Shown here: positions 25,378-33,560 of the stretch, one piece after another
Layout of the letters: the number at the start of each line of letters is the position of its first letter
Position numbering within the stretch: position 1 is the stretch's first letter
Source of the DNA: Streptomyces sp. JB150
Lineage (GTDB): Bacteria; Actinomycetota; Actinomycetes; Streptomycetales; Streptomycetaceae
Direction: 5' to 3'
Assembly (NCBI RefSeq): GCF_011193355.1
Contig: NZ_CP049780.1
Span: forward strand, 1,029,803-1,093,802
Length of the DNA stretch: 64,000 bases
Translations under genes and position numbers: made by a program
Notes under the pieces: generated by a model
Databases searched by the model: none
The model's input: only the letters and a program-made list of their open reading frames with translations
What the model was told of the DNA's origin: nothing

Positions 25378-26958
25378 TCACCAGCTGGTCTTCCGGTCCA
25401 GCTCCCACATCAGCATGATCGTCGACGGGTCGAGCGCCCGCTCGCCGCCGGAGATCTCCTCGCTGGCCGCGATGTACTGCTTGCCCTGCCACAGCGGCAG
25501 CAGCCGCGCGTCGTCGACGAGGATCTGCTGGGCCGCCTCGAACTCCCGCTCCACCTGCCCGCGGTCGGTCTCCCGGCGGGAGCGGGGCAGCAGGTCACCG
25601 GTGATCTCGGGCGCCGGGTAGGGCGTACCGAGGGCGTTCTCCTTGCCGACGAACGGCGCGATGTAGTTGTCGGCGTCGGGGAAGTCGGGGAACCAGCCGC
25701 GCCCGAACACCGGGTACTCGCCCTTCTGGTAGCCCTCGACGTACGTCTTCCAGGGCCGGCTCTTCAGGGTGATCTCGAACAGCCCGGACGCCTCCAGCTG
25801 GCGCTTCAGCTCCTGGAAGAGCACCGCGGTCTCGGAGCCGTAGCGGTCGGTGGTGTACCAGAACGTGAGCGGGACCGGCTCGGTGATGCCCGCCTCGGTG
25901 AGGATCGCGCGGGCCTTGTCGGCGTCGGGGTCGCCGTAGTCGTCGAAGTAGCCGGTGGAGTGGCCGGTGATGCCGTTGGGGACCATGGAGTACAGCGGCT
26001 CCACGGTGTTCTTGTAGATCTTGTGGGCGATGGTCGCCCGGTCCACGAGCTGCGCGACGGCCCTGCGCACGGCGGCCTTGCCGGCCCACCGGTCGCTGGG
26101 GTTGAACACCAGGTAGCTGATGTCGATGCCGGCGCCCTCGACCAGCTGCAGCGGCTCGTCGGGGTCCTTGCTCTGCAGGTCGACGATGTCGTCGGCGGCG
26201 AGACCGCGGTAGGTCAGGTCGATCTCCTGCGCCTTGAGGGCCTTCACCATGGCGCTCGAGTCCTGGAAGTACCGGATGGTCACCGCGTCGTTGCGGCGCT
26301 CGGCGTACCCCTCGTAGTGATCGTTGGTGACCAGCTCCGCGTGGTCGTTCTCCTGGTACGACTGGAGCTTGTACGGCCCGGAGCCGACGATGTCGTCGCC
26401 CTCGCGCAGCGCGTCGGCCGGGTAGCTGCCCGGCGGGACGATGGACATCGCCGGGGTGGCGAGGACGAACGGGAAGGTGGCGTCGGAGGTCTTCAGGTGG
26501 AAGACGACCTCCCGCTCGCCGCGCGCCTGCACCCGGTTCAGGCTGCCCAGCAGCCCGGCGGGCCCGGACGGCGCCTTGATGGTCAGGATGCGGTCGATCG
26601 AGTGCTTGACGGCCTTGGCGTCGAGCGCGCTGCCGTCGGAGAACTTCAGCCCCTCACGCAGCTCACAGCGGTAGACCCGGTTCGCGGTGTCGGTGAACTC
26701 GCAGCTCTCCGCGGCGTCGGGCTGGGGCGTGGTCGAGCCGTTGGGGTAGCTGAGCAGCGTCTGGTAGACGTTCCGGAACAGCTCCCAGGAGCCGTCCCAG
26801 GACGCGGCGGGATCCAGGGTGGTGGGCGCGCTGGTGGTCCCCACGACGATCGGGCTCTCGTCGGCCTCCCCGCTGTCGGAGAACAGGCCGCAGCCGGTCA
26901 CCAGGGATATGGAAGCGATCGCCGCCACTTGCCGCAGGCATCGGTTCCGGTTGAACAC
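25378..26958 (-). CDS. Family 5 (oligopeptide-type) ABC binding lipoprotein
   Basis: A 526-residue extracellular solute-binding protein. The signal peptide ends in the lipobox LVTGC (about Cys23), so it is anchored to the outer face of the membrane. PIVVGTTSAPTTLDPAASWDGSW is the family opening, followed by LREGLKFSDGSALDAKAVKHSIDR. It probably binds peptides or other small ligands. No permease or ATPase gene adjoins it, so it is an orphan or works with a remote transporter. GTG 26958 follows GAGGAGC. Confidence 0.85.
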   Translation of the reverse strand: MFNRNRCLRQVAAIASISLVTGCGLFSDSGEADESPIVVGTTSAPTTLDPAASWDGSWELFRNVYQTLLSYPNGSTTPQPDAAESCEFTDTANRVYRCELREGLKFSDGSALDAKAVKHSIDRILTIKAPSGPAGLLGSLNRVQARGEREVVFHLKTSDATFPFVLATPAMSIVPPGSYPADALREGDDIVGSGPYKLQSYQENDHAELVTNDHYEGYAERRNDAVTIRYFQDSSAMVKALKAQEIDLTYRGLAADDIVDLQSKDPDEPLQLVEGAGIDISYLVFNPSDRWAGKAAVRRAVAQLVDRATIAHKIYKNTVEPLYSMVPNGITGHSTGYFDDYGDPDADKARAILTEAGITEPVPLTFWYTTDRYGSETAVLFQELKRQLEASGLFEITLKSRPWKTYVEGYQKGEYPVFGRGWFPDFPDADNYIAPFVGKENALGTPYPAPEITGDLLPRSRRETDRGQVEREFEAAQQILVDDARLLPLWQGKQYIAASEEISGGERALDPSTIMLMWELDRKTSW

Positions 26959-27278
26959 GCGCACGCTCCTCGATCTGCCATACCAAATGTCGGCAGACAC
27001 TACCGCAGCAACACGCCGTGTGGACCGTCCGTGCGAAAGGTAGTCGATCACCTTTTGCATGACGACGTTGTCAGGGCCCGGACCGTGCCGGCACGCCGAC
27101 ACGGGCGCCGTTTCGTCAACATCGATCGCGTCACGCGCGGGGCACGAAACCGTATCGACGCGGAAGGCGGCGCCCGTGCGTCGGGCCCCCGGACGCCGGG
27201 CCGCCGCGGGGGTCGGCCCACCGCGGCGGTCGCACAGCCGGACAGCCGGACAGCCGGACAAGCGGACAACCGGACAGA
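26959..27278. other. 320-bp gap between the SDR gene and the binding-protein gene
   Basis: Both neighbours are on the minus strand. The region holds the upstream region of the binding protein; an AT-richer stretch lies near 26980-27060. A tandem 8-bp repeat (27237-27276) abuts the SDR stop codon. The frame of the binding protein stays open through much of it, but codon use and ribosome sites do not support coding. Confidence 0.45.
27237..27276. repeat. Five tandem copies of an 8-bp unit
   Basis: GCCGGACA three times exactly, then AGCGGACA and ACCGGACA (27237-27276), just after the SDR stop codon. Repeats this short are prone to copy-number change. Confidence 0.8.
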
Positions 27279-28031
27279 TCAGGCGACACCCGAGTTCAGG
27301 AAGACGCCGCCGTCCACGACCAGGGTCTGGCCGGTGATCCAGTCCGCCTGCTCGGAGGTGAGGAACGCGGCGGCGCCGCCGATGTCGGACGGCACGCCGA
27401 GCCGCTTCAGCGGGTAGGCCGCGGCCGCCTCCTCCTCGCGGCCCTCGTACAGAGCCTGGGCGAACTTGGTCTTGACCACGGCCGGGGCGATCGCGTTGAC
27501 CCGGACGCCGGGCGCGAACTCGTGCGCCAGCTGCACCGTCAGGTTGATCATCGCGGCCTTGCTGATGCCGTAGGCGCCGATGAAGGGCGAGGGCGCGAGG
27601 CCCGCGACGGAGGCGATGTTGACGATCGCGCCGCCGTTGTCCTTCTGCCAGGCGTGCCAGGTGCGCTGGGCGAAGCCGAGCGCCGAGACCACGTTGGTCT
27701 CGAAGACCTTGCGGGCGACATCGAGGTCGAGATCGGCGATCGGGCCGAACACCGGGTTGGTGCCGGCGTTGTTGACCAGGTAGTCGACCCGGCCGAAGGC
27801 CTCCATGGTGCGCTCCACGGCGCGCGCCTGGTGGGCCTCGTCGTGGGCCTTGCCGGCCACGCCGATCACCCGGTCGGCGCCGAGCTTCTCGACGGCCTCC
27901 TTCAGGGCGTCCTCGCCCCGTCCGGTGATGCAGACCCGGTCGCCGCGGGCGACCAGTGCTTCCGCGATGCCGTAGCCGATGCCCCGGCTGGCGCCCGTGA
28001 TGAGCGCGACCTTGCCCGAGAGTTCAGTCAT
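27279..28031 (-). CDS. SDR-family oxidoreductase (FabG-like)
   Basis: A 250-residue short-chain dehydrogenase/reductase. TGASRGIG (12-19) binds the cofactor, NNAG is the structural motif, and YGISK holds the catalytic Tyr and Lys; the Ser is in NIASVAG. TGRGEDAL after strand 2 suggests NADP(H). Annotated homologues are called 3-ketoacyl-ACP reductases, though the loop after the active site (KTKFAQALYEGREEEAA) differs from FabG. It is 12 bp downstream of fabG on the same strand, so the two form an operon. Confidence 0.85.
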   Translation of the reverse strand: MTELSGKVALITGASRGIGYGIAEALVARGDRVCITGRGEDALKEAVEKLGADRVIGVAGKAHDEAHQARAVERTMEAFGRVDYLVNNAGTNPVFGPIADLDLDVARKVFETNVVSALGFAQRTWHAWQKDNGGAIVNIASVAGLAPSPFIGAYGISKAAMINLTVQLAHEFAPGVRVNAIAPAVVKTKFAQALYEGREEEAAAAYPLKRLGVPSDIGGAAAFLTSEQADWITGQTLVVDGGVFLNSGVA

Positions 28032-28043
28032 GGTTCGTGTTCC

Positions 28044-28805
28044 CTAGTCGAGCGGTCCGCCGGCAACGTACAGCACCTGGCCGGAGACGAAGCCGGCCGC
28101 CTCGCCGGTGAAGAAGGCGACGGCGTTGGCGATGTCGTCCGGCTCACCGACGCGCTGCACGGGGATCATCGAGGCGGCGGCGGCCTTGAAGTCCTCGAAG
28201 CCCATGCCGACCCGCTCGGCGGTGGCGGCGGTCATGTCGGTGGCGATGAAGCCGGGGGCGACGGCGTTGGCGGTGATGCCGAACTTGCCCAGCTCCTTGG
28301 CGAGGGTCTTGGTGAAGCCCTGGAGACCGGCCTTGGCGGCGGAGTAGTTGGCCTGGCCGCGGTTGCCGAGCGCGGAGGACGAGGAGAGATTGACGATCCG
28401 TCCGAAGCCGGCGTCGACCATGTGCTTCTGGACCGCCCGGGTCATCAGGAACGAACCCTTGAGGTGCACGTTCATGACGGTGTCCCAGTCGGAGACGCTC
28501 ATCTTGAACAGCAGGTTGTCGCGGAGCACACCCGCGTTGTTGACGAGGATCGTCGGGGCGCCCAGCTCGTCGGCGATCCGCGCGACGGCCGCCTCGACCT
28601 GCGCCTCGTCCGAGACGTCACAGCCGACCGCGATCGCCTTGCCGCCCGCCGCGGTGATCTTCTCCACGGTGTCCTTGCAGGCGGCCTCGTCGAGGTCGAT
28701 CACGGCGACCGCGCGGCCCTCGGCGGCCAGTCGTACGGCGGTGGCGGCGCCGATGCCGCGCGCGGCGCCGGTGACGACCGCGACCCGCTGCTCAGTGGTG
28801 GACAT
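28044..28805 (-). CDS. fabG: 3-oxoacyl-ACP reductase (FabG-type SDR)
   Basis: A 253-residue SDR. TGAARGIG, NNAGVLRDNLLFKM, NLSSSSALGNRGQANYSAAKAG (catalytic Ser, Tyr, Lys) and the C-terminal SGQVLYVAGGPL are all close to FabG, which reduces 3-ketoacyl thioesters with NADPH. This is a paralogue rather than the fatty-acid-operon copy, since no fabD/acpP/fabF genes are near. ATG 28805 has AGGAG upstream. A palindrome 52-65 bp upstream may be its operator. Confidence 0.85.
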   Translation of the reverse strand: MSTTEQRVAVVTGAARGIGAATAVRLAAEGRAVAVIDLDEAACKDTVEKITAAGGKAIAVGCDVSDEAQVEAAVARIADELGAPTILVNNAGVLRDNLLFKMSVSDWDTVMNVHLKGSFLMTRAVQKHMVDAGFGRIVNLSSSSALGNRGQANYSAAKAGLQGFTKTLAKELGKFGITANAVAPGFIATDMTAATAERVGMGFEDFKAAAASMIPVQRVGEPDDIANAVAFFTGEAAGFVSGQVLYVAGGPLD

Positions 28806-28854
28806 TGCTGCTTCTCCTCGCCCTAGGGATGCGGCTCCCGCGGTACGCCCATCC

Positions 28855-28872
28855 AGTGAGCGACCGCTTAGT
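28855..28872. promoter_or_regulatory. Palindromic site upstream of the fabG-SDR operon
   Basis: AGTGAGCGACCGCTTAGT: inner arms AGCG/CGCT around AC, with partly matching flanks. Size and symmetry fit a TetR-family operator, a type often controlling acyl-CoA metabolism genes. No regulator gene adjoins it. Confidence 0.5.
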
Positions 28873-29055
28873 ACCTTCAGCAGACGTGACGCTAGAAGCC
28901 CTGGCACGCGGTGTCAACGCCCCACGGGCGCGTGTGATCCATCACCCGGCGGTCCGGCCCGGGGACATCCGTTCGGCCTACTGCCGCGCGCCCGCCGGCA
29001 GCACGGCACCTAGCGTCGGAGGCCGAGCCATCCGTGCCCGGAAAGGAGGCGCTCC

Positions 29056-29535
29056 ATGCGCCGTCACACCGGCGCCGCCGGCATAGTCCTCGCGATCGCC
29101 GCGACCATGCCGCTGGCAGGCCCCGCCCACGCCCAGGACGACCTCGACTGCCGTCACTTCGCCTACCAGGAGGACGCGCAGAGCGTCTACGACTCCGATC
29201 CCCGCGACCCGCACGGTCTGGACGAGGACCAGGGCGCCGACGACGGCGTCGCCTGCGAGGTGCTGCCGCGCCGCGGCGGTGGCCTCACCTCCTCCACCTT
29301 CGCGCCCCGGCGGACCGCGACCCCCGCCGTCACGGCGACCTCCCTCGCCCCGGCCCCCGTGACCACGCCGGCCGCTCCGGTGGCCACCGCCACGCAGACG
29401 CCGCGCGGCGTGCGGGGCGGGCTGGGCGGTGCGTCGCAGACCGGTCCGGGCACCTGGGACCTGGCCGTCGGCGCGGCCTTCGTCGCGGGCGCCGCGCTCA
29501 CCACCGCCTACGTGGTCCGGCGCCGCAGAAACTGA
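29056..29535 (+). CDS. Secreted excalibur-domain protein with C-terminal anchor
   Basis: A 159-residue cell-envelope protein. A signal peptide (1-26, ending AHA) precedes an excalibur calcium-binding domain: DLDCRHFAYQEDAQSVYDSD and DEDQGADDGVACEVLP, the two Cys framing the family's Asp-rich loop. A Thr/Pro/Ala stalk leads to a membrane helix (about 134-152) and a basic VVRRRRN tail, so it is probably held in the membrane facing outward. ATG 29056 follows GGAGG. Confidence 0.82.
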   Translation: MRRHTGAAGIVLAIAATMPLAGPAHAQDDLDCRHFAYQEDAQSVYDSDPRDPHGLDEDQGADDGVACEVLPRRGGGLTSSTFAPRRTATPAVTATSLAPAPVTTPAAPVATATQTPRGVRGGLGGASQTGPGTWDLAVGAAFVAGAALTTAYVVRRRRN

Positions 29536-29615
29536 CCTGGCCGGGCCTTCAGCGGCCGCCCGCCCCTCGCAGGCGCCCCCGGCGCGGCCACACGCCCGGC
29601 CCGCCCGCGGGCCCC

Positions 29616-30032
29616 TCACCGCACCAGCAGCTCCAGCAACCGCTCCGCCTCCGCGGCCGGATCCGTGGTGAGCCCCGTGTGCACCGGTCCGGGCTGGACG
29701 ATCGTCGAGCGGGGGGCGATCAGCCAGCGGAAGCGGCGCCCCGGGTCGTCGCCCGCGGCCTGGCCCGCCGCCTCGCCGCCGCCGCACACGCTCTCGACGG
29801 CGCGCAGCGCGGCCCGCACCCCGGCCACGTCGGCCCGCGGGTCGAGGGCCAGCAGCCGCGCCTCGTCGAGGTGGGTGCGGGCGCCGACGTAGCCCTTGGC
29901 GCGGCAGTAGACGAGCACGCCCGCGTTGATGCACTCGCCGCGCTCGACGCGCGGGACGACCCGCAGCAGCGCGTACTCGAAAACTTCCCGGTCGTCGCGC
30001 CGGCCGGCCCGGATGATGTGGCGCTCGGTCAC
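29616..30032 (-). CDS. DUF3037 protein, partner of the HipA-like kinase
   Basis: A 138-residue DUF3037 protein. The family start is EVFEYALLRVVPRVERGECINAGVLVYCRAKGYVGAR, followed by the FRWLIAPRSTIVQPGPVHTGLT block. Its GTG start overlaps the stop of the HipA-like gene (GTGA), so translation is coupled. DUF3037 genes recur next to HipA-like kinase genes across bacteria; the pairing suggests they act together, but no biochemical function has been established to my knowledge. Confidence 0.8.
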   Translation of the reverse strand: MTERHIIRAGRRDDREVFEYALLRVVPRVERGECINAGVLVYCRAKGYVGARTHLDEARLLALDPRADVAGVRAALRAVESVCGGGEAAGQAAGDDPGRRFRWLIAPRSTIVQPGPVHTGLTTDPAAEAERLLELLVR

Positions 30033-30793
30033 GTGGTTCCCTCGATTCCGGTGACGCGGTCGTGGACGACGGCGGCGCGCTCGAGCAGCGGCCTGGCGTA
30101 CGCCCTTCTCAGGTCGTCCGGCGAGTCGAAGCCGGGCTCGTCCGCCAGCCAGGCGTCCGGGATCTGGGCCGTGACCTCGGCGAGCAGTTCCTCGGTGACG
30201 CGCGGCGCGAGGTCCGCGGCGGCGGCCCGGACGTCCGGGGCGAAGGTCCGCAGGGCGTGGTCGGAGGCGTCGTAGGGGCGGGCGGCGGAGATCTGCGCGG
30301 ACGGCCAGTTGTGGTGCCAGATCATGGTGGCGCCGTGGTCGATGAGCCACAGTTCGCCCCGCCACATCAGCAGGTTGGGGTTGCGCCAGGAGCGGTCGAC
30401 GTTGTTCACCAGTGCGTCGAACCAGACGATCCGCCCGGCTTCCTCGGGGCCGACCGGGAAGGCGAGCGGGTCGAAGCCGAGCGCGCCGGAGAGGAAGTCC
30501 ATGCCGAGGTTGGTGCCGCCGCTGGACTTCAGCAGCTCCTGCACCTGCTGGTCGGGCTCGCCGAGCCCGAGGTCGGGATCGAGGTCGACGGTGACCAGCC
30601 GGGGGGTGCGCAGGCCGAGGCGGCGGGCGAGTTCCCCGCACACCACTTCCGCGACCAGGGTCTTGCGTCCCTGCCCCGCTCCGGTGAACTTGAGGACGTA
30701 CGTCCCGAAGTCGTCGGCCTCGACGAGTCCCGGCAGCGAGCCGCCCTCACGCAGCGGCGTGATGTAACGGGTCGCGATGACTTCCTTGAGCAT
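30029..30793 (-). CDS. HipA-like Ser/Thr kinase
   Basis: A 254-residue kinase of the HipA/PI3K-like fold, shorter than E. coli HipA (440) and lacking its N-terminal subdomain. Lys35 (YVLKFTGAGQGRK) is the ATP-binding lysine with a Gly-rich loop, NNVDRSWRNPNLL gives catalytic Asp133 and Asn140, and LWLIDHG supplies the metal-binding Asp152. No HipB-type antitoxin is adjacent; the coupled partner is DUF3037. A palindrome with the -10 box inside it abuts the ATG, pointing to autoregulation. Confidence 0.8.
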   Translation of the reverse strand: MLKEVIATRYITPLREGGSLPGLVEADDFGTYVLKFTGAGQGRKTLVAEVVCGELARRLGLRTPRLVTVDLDPDLGLGEPDQQVQELLKSSGGTNLGMDFLSGALGFDPLAFPVGPEEAGRIVWFDALVNNVDRSWRNPNLLMWRGELWLIDHGATMIWHHNWPSAQISAARPYDASDHALRTFAPDVRAAAADLAPRVTEELLAEVTAQIPDAWLADEPGFDSPDDLRRAYARPLLERAAVVHDRVTGIEGTT

Positions 30794-30813
30794 CGCCCCA
30801 GGTTACTGGGGCG
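30794..30813 (-). promoter_or_regulatory. Palindromic operator-promoter of the HipA-like/DUF3037 operon
   Basis: CGCCCCAG (30794-30801) and CTGGGGCG (30806-30813) are perfect 8-bp arms around a 4-bp centre, directly abutting ATG 30793. On the minus strand TAACCT (30800-30805) in the centre is a -10 box six bases from the start codon, so the gene appears leaderless. A protein on this palindrome would block the promoter. Confidence 0.65.
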
Positions 30814-30936
30814 TCGGGCGGCACCCGACCGGGGCGGTTCGCTGCGGACCGGAGCGGGCGGCGCCCCTATCGGGTGAAGAACCGCGCGGCGGCTGAACCG
30901 GAGCCGCGCGCCGGCCGTACTGGTGGACACCAGACG

Positions 30937-31000
30937 GCGCACCACAGCACGAGTACACCCCGGCAAGAGCGCACCACAGCACGAGTACACCCCAGCAAGA
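30937..31000. repeat. Tandem 32-bp direct repeat upstream of the Rieske gene
   Basis: Two copies (30937-30968, 30969-31000) differing at one position, each containing GCACCACAGCACGAGTACAC. Decayed fragments with CAGACCACAGCACGAACAG continue to about 31055. A plus-strand reading is Thr/Arg/Gln-rich and open, but the ATG with a good ribosome site is downstream at 31076. Confidence 0.75.
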
Positions 31001-31075
31001 GCAGACCGACGGCTCGAGCAGACCACAGCACGAACAGACCGACAGCACGCGCAGTCAGCGGAAGGAAACCTCAGC

Positions 31076-31510
31076 ATGGCCACGGAATCGCTTCACCCCG
31101 GGTCGGGCCCGGCCCGTCGCACCGTCATGGCGGCGGCCGGAGCGGCGGGTCTCACCGCCGCGCTGGCCGCGTGCGGGTCGGGTGCCGGCGACGGGGACGG
31201 GGGCGGCGCAGATGCCTCGTCCGGCAGCGTGCTGGGCGCGACCTCCGAGATCCCCGAGGGCGGCGGCAAGGTGTTCGCCGACGCGGGCGTGGTGGTCACC
31301 CAGCCGACGGCGGGCGACTTCAAGGCGTTCTCCTCGAAGTGCACCCACCAGGGGTGCGCGGTGAAGGACATCCGGGACGGACTGATCATCTGCCCTTGTC
31401 ACGACAGCCACTTCTCGGCCACCGACGGCAGCGTCAAGAAGGGTCCGGCGACCAAGCCCCTGCCGCCGGCCGGGATCACCGTGGAGGGCGAGGAGATCAA
31501 GCTGACGTGA
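31076..31510 (+). CDS. Rieske [2Fe-2S] lipoprotein
   Basis: A 144-residue exported iron-sulfur protein. The N-terminus has twin arginines (ARRTVMAAAGAAGL) then a lipobox LAAC (Cys33), consistent with Tat export and lipid anchoring. Cluster ligands are Cys89-x-His91 (CTHQGC) and Cys106-x2-His109 (CPCHDSHF), with Cys94/Cys108 as the Rieske disulfide. It resembles the Streptomyces small Rieske proteins rather than the QcrA subunit. ATG 31076 follows GAAGGAAA. Its stop overlaps the convergent LysR gene by 14 bp. Confidence 0.85.
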   Translation: MATESLHPGSGPARRTVMAAAGAAGLTAALAACGSGAGDGDGGGADASSGSVLGATSEIPEGGGKVFADAGVVVTQPTAGDFKAFSSKCTHQGCAVKDIRDGLIICPCHDSHFSATDGSVKKGPATKPLPPAGITVEGEEIKLT

Positions 31511-32438
31511 CCCCGGGCGCCGCGGGCGCCACCTCCGTGCCGACCCGCTCCCCCGCCGCCCGCAGCGCCCGTACCGCCGCCCGGATCGACGGCCGGCGGT
31601 CGGCGTCGGCGCGCCAGACGACGTAGACGTGGCGCCGCACCCGCTGCCTCAGCGGCAGGGCGACGACCCCGGGCGGCAGCGGGTGGCGGCCCAGCAGCGG
31701 CACCACGCACACCCCGAGCCCGGCAGCGACCAGCCCCAGCTGGGTGTGCGTCTCGGCGGCGCGGTGGCCGATGATCGGCTCGATGCCCTTGGAGCGCAGG
31801 GTGAACATCAGCCACTCGTGGCAGAACTCGCCCTCGCCCCAGGTGATCCACTCGTCACCGGCGAACTCCGCGAGGTCCACCTCGTCCCGCCCGGCGAGCC
31901 GATGGCCGACCGGCAGGGCCACGTCGGCGGGATCGTCCAGGATCGCCGCCTTGACCAGGCCGTCGGGCAGCGGCATCGGCTTGTTGTACCAGTCGAGGAC
32001 GACCGCGAGGTCGAGATCGCCGCGGACCACCCCGCGGATGCCGCGCTCGGGTTCCAGTTCGCACGAGCGCAGCCGCAGCGCCGGGTGTTCGGCGCGCAGC
32101 GCGGCGAGCGCGGTGGGGAACAGGCCGCGCGCGGCGGTGGGGAACGCCGACAGCCGCAGTTCGCCGGCCACCTGGCCGCGCTGGGCCTCCAGGTCGGACT
32201 GGGCGATGGCCACCTGGGTGAGGATCCGCGCGGCGTGCTCGGCGAGCAGCCGGCCCGCGTCGGTGAGCCGGACGCCGCGGCCGTGCCGGACGAGCAGCCG
32301 CTGCCCCACCTCCCGCTCCAGCTTGGCCAGTTGCTGGGAGACGGCCGAGGTCGTGATGTGCAGTCCCTCGGCGGCGCCGCTCACCGATCCGTGGCGGGCG
32401 AGCGCGTCCAGGGTGCGCAGTCGGTCCAGGTTCAGCAT
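31497..32438 (-). CDS. LysR-family regulator
   Basis: A 313-residue LysR activator/repressor. The N-terminal winged helix is LDRLRTLDALARHGSVSGAAEGLHITTSAVSQQLAKLEREVGQRL (4-48). The effector domain (about 90-295) has the two-lobe fold: LRLSAFPTAARGLFP and GLGVCVVPLLGRHPL. It is divergent from an EamA transporter, its likely target, and direct repeats lie between them. The effector is unknown. Confidence 0.88.
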   Translation of the reverse strand: MLNLDRLRTLDALARHGSVSGAAEGLHITTSAVSQQLAKLEREVGQRLLVRHGRGVRLTDAGRLLAEHAARILTQVAIAQSDLEAQRGQVAGELRLSAFPTAARGLFPTALAALRAEHPALRLRSCELEPERGIRGVVRGDLDLAVVLDWYNKPMPLPDGLVKAAILDDPADVALPVGHRLAGRDEVDLAEFAGDEWITWGEGEFCHEWLMFTLRSKGIEPIIGHRAAETHTQLGLVAAGLGVCVVPLLGRHPLPPGVVALPLRQRVRRHVYVVWRADADRRPSIRAAVRALRAAGERVGTEVAPAAPGVTSA

Positions 32439-32470
32439 CCCGCGATCGTACGATCCGACGCTTAAGCAGC

Positions 32471-32513
32471 GCTACGAGATATCGCGTGTGAATTCTCGAT
32501 TGTGCTACGAGAT
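32471..32513. promoter_or_regulatory. Two 10-bp direct repeats between LysR and EamA genes
   Basis: GCTACGAGAT at 32471-32480 and 32504-32513, 33 bp apart (about three helical turns), flanking an AT-richer segment with GAATTC. The spacing and divergent placement fit a LysR-type regulatory region with two binding sites. Confidence 0.6.
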
Positions 32514-32535
32514 CCACACCGGCAAGGTGGGCACC

Positions 32536-33474
32536 ATGACCACCGCCGCCTCCGCCACCCGCACCCCGTCCGCCGCCCTCCCCCGCCCTCGCCGCACCGT
32601 CGACTGGCGGGTCCGCTTCGCCGTGCTGTCACTGATCTGGGGCTTCAGCTTCCTGCTCATCAAGGTGGGCACCGAGCGCTACGCGCCGTTCCAGGTCACG
32701 CTCGGGCGGCTGGCGTTCGGTACGGCGGTGCTGGCGGCGGCGATGGCCGTGAGGCGGGAGCGGCTGCCGCGGGGCGCCCGCACCTGGGCCCACCTCACGG
32801 TGGCCGCCTTCCTGCTGAACGCGCTGCCGTTCTCGCTCTTCGCCTACGCCGAGCTGACGATCCCGTCCACGCTCGCCGGCATCTGCAACGCCACCTCACC
32901 GCTGTGGGGCATGGCCCTCTCGCTGGTCGCGCTCTCCGAGGACCGCCCGACCCGGGTGCGGGTCGCCGGGCTCGGTCTCGGCTTCCTCGGCGTCCTCACC
33001 GTGCTCGGCGCCTGGCAGGGTTTCGCCGGTCTCGACGCCGGCGGCACGGCGATGGCCCTGCTGGCCTCGCTCAGCTATCCGGTCGGCTGGATCTACGTCC
33101 GCCGTACGCTCGCCGGTTGCTCCCACTCGCACCTGTCGCTGACCGGCGCCCAGCTGCTGCTCGCCACCGTCCAACTGGCCGTCGTCACGCCGCTGTTCAC
33201 CACGCTGCCGGCCACGTTCCCGGTCGCTCCGCTGCTGGCCGTCGCCGCGCTGGGCGCCCTCGGCACCGGCTTCGCCGTCCTGCTCCAGTACGGGCTGGTC
33301 GCCGAGGTCGGTCCGACCACCGCCCAGATGGTCACCTACTTCATCCCCGTCATCGCCACGGCGGCCGGTGTGCTGCTGCTCGGTGAGTCGCTGACGTGGT
33401 CGACGCCGGTGGGCGCGGTGATCGTGCTGGCGGGCGCGGCGCTGACCCAGGTGCGGCGCGGGGAGCGGTCGTAG
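32536..33474 (+). CDS. EamA/DMT-family exporter
   Basis: A 312-residue drug/metabolite transporter with ten membrane helices made of two EamA repeats: LSLIWGFSFLLIKVGTERYAPFQVTLGRLAFG opens the first and LLASLSYPVGWIYVRRTLAG the second, ending in TYFIPVIATAAGVLLLGESL. Likely exports an amino acid or small metabolite. ATG 32536 follows AAGGTGG. It is probably under the divergent LysR regulator. Confidence 0.85.
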   Translation: MTTAASATRTPSAALPRPRRTVDWRVRFAVLSLIWGFSFLLIKVGTERYAPFQVTLGRLAFGTAVLAAAMAVRRERLPRGARTWAHLTVAAFLLNALPFSLFAYAELTIPSTLAGICNATSPLWGMALSLVALSEDRPTRVRVAGLGLGFLGVLTVLGAWQGFAGLDAGGTAMALLASLSYPVGWIYVRRTLAGCSHSHLSLTGAQLLLATVQLAVVTPLFTTLPATFPVAPLLAVAALGALGTGFAVLLQYGLVAEVGPTTAQMVTYFIPVIATAAGVLLLGESLTWSTPVGAVIVLAGAALTQVRRGERS

Positions 33475-33560
33475 TCGTGGCGGTGGCGGCGGTCCCGGAG
33501 CGGTCGCTGCCACTGCCACTGCCACTGCTGCGCCGGTGGTGGCGGTGGCGCCGCGCGGGC

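Noticed and set aside
26959..27261. N-terminal extension of the binding protein to 27261
   Set aside because: The extension would place the lipoprotein signal peptide inside the protein; GTG 26958 has GAGGAG and directly precedes the signal.
30803..31048. Cys-rich 81-residue frame on the minus strand
   Set aside because: Its repeats (CSCCG, CSCWG) come from the 32-bp DNA repeat; there is no ribosome site and no conserved pattern.
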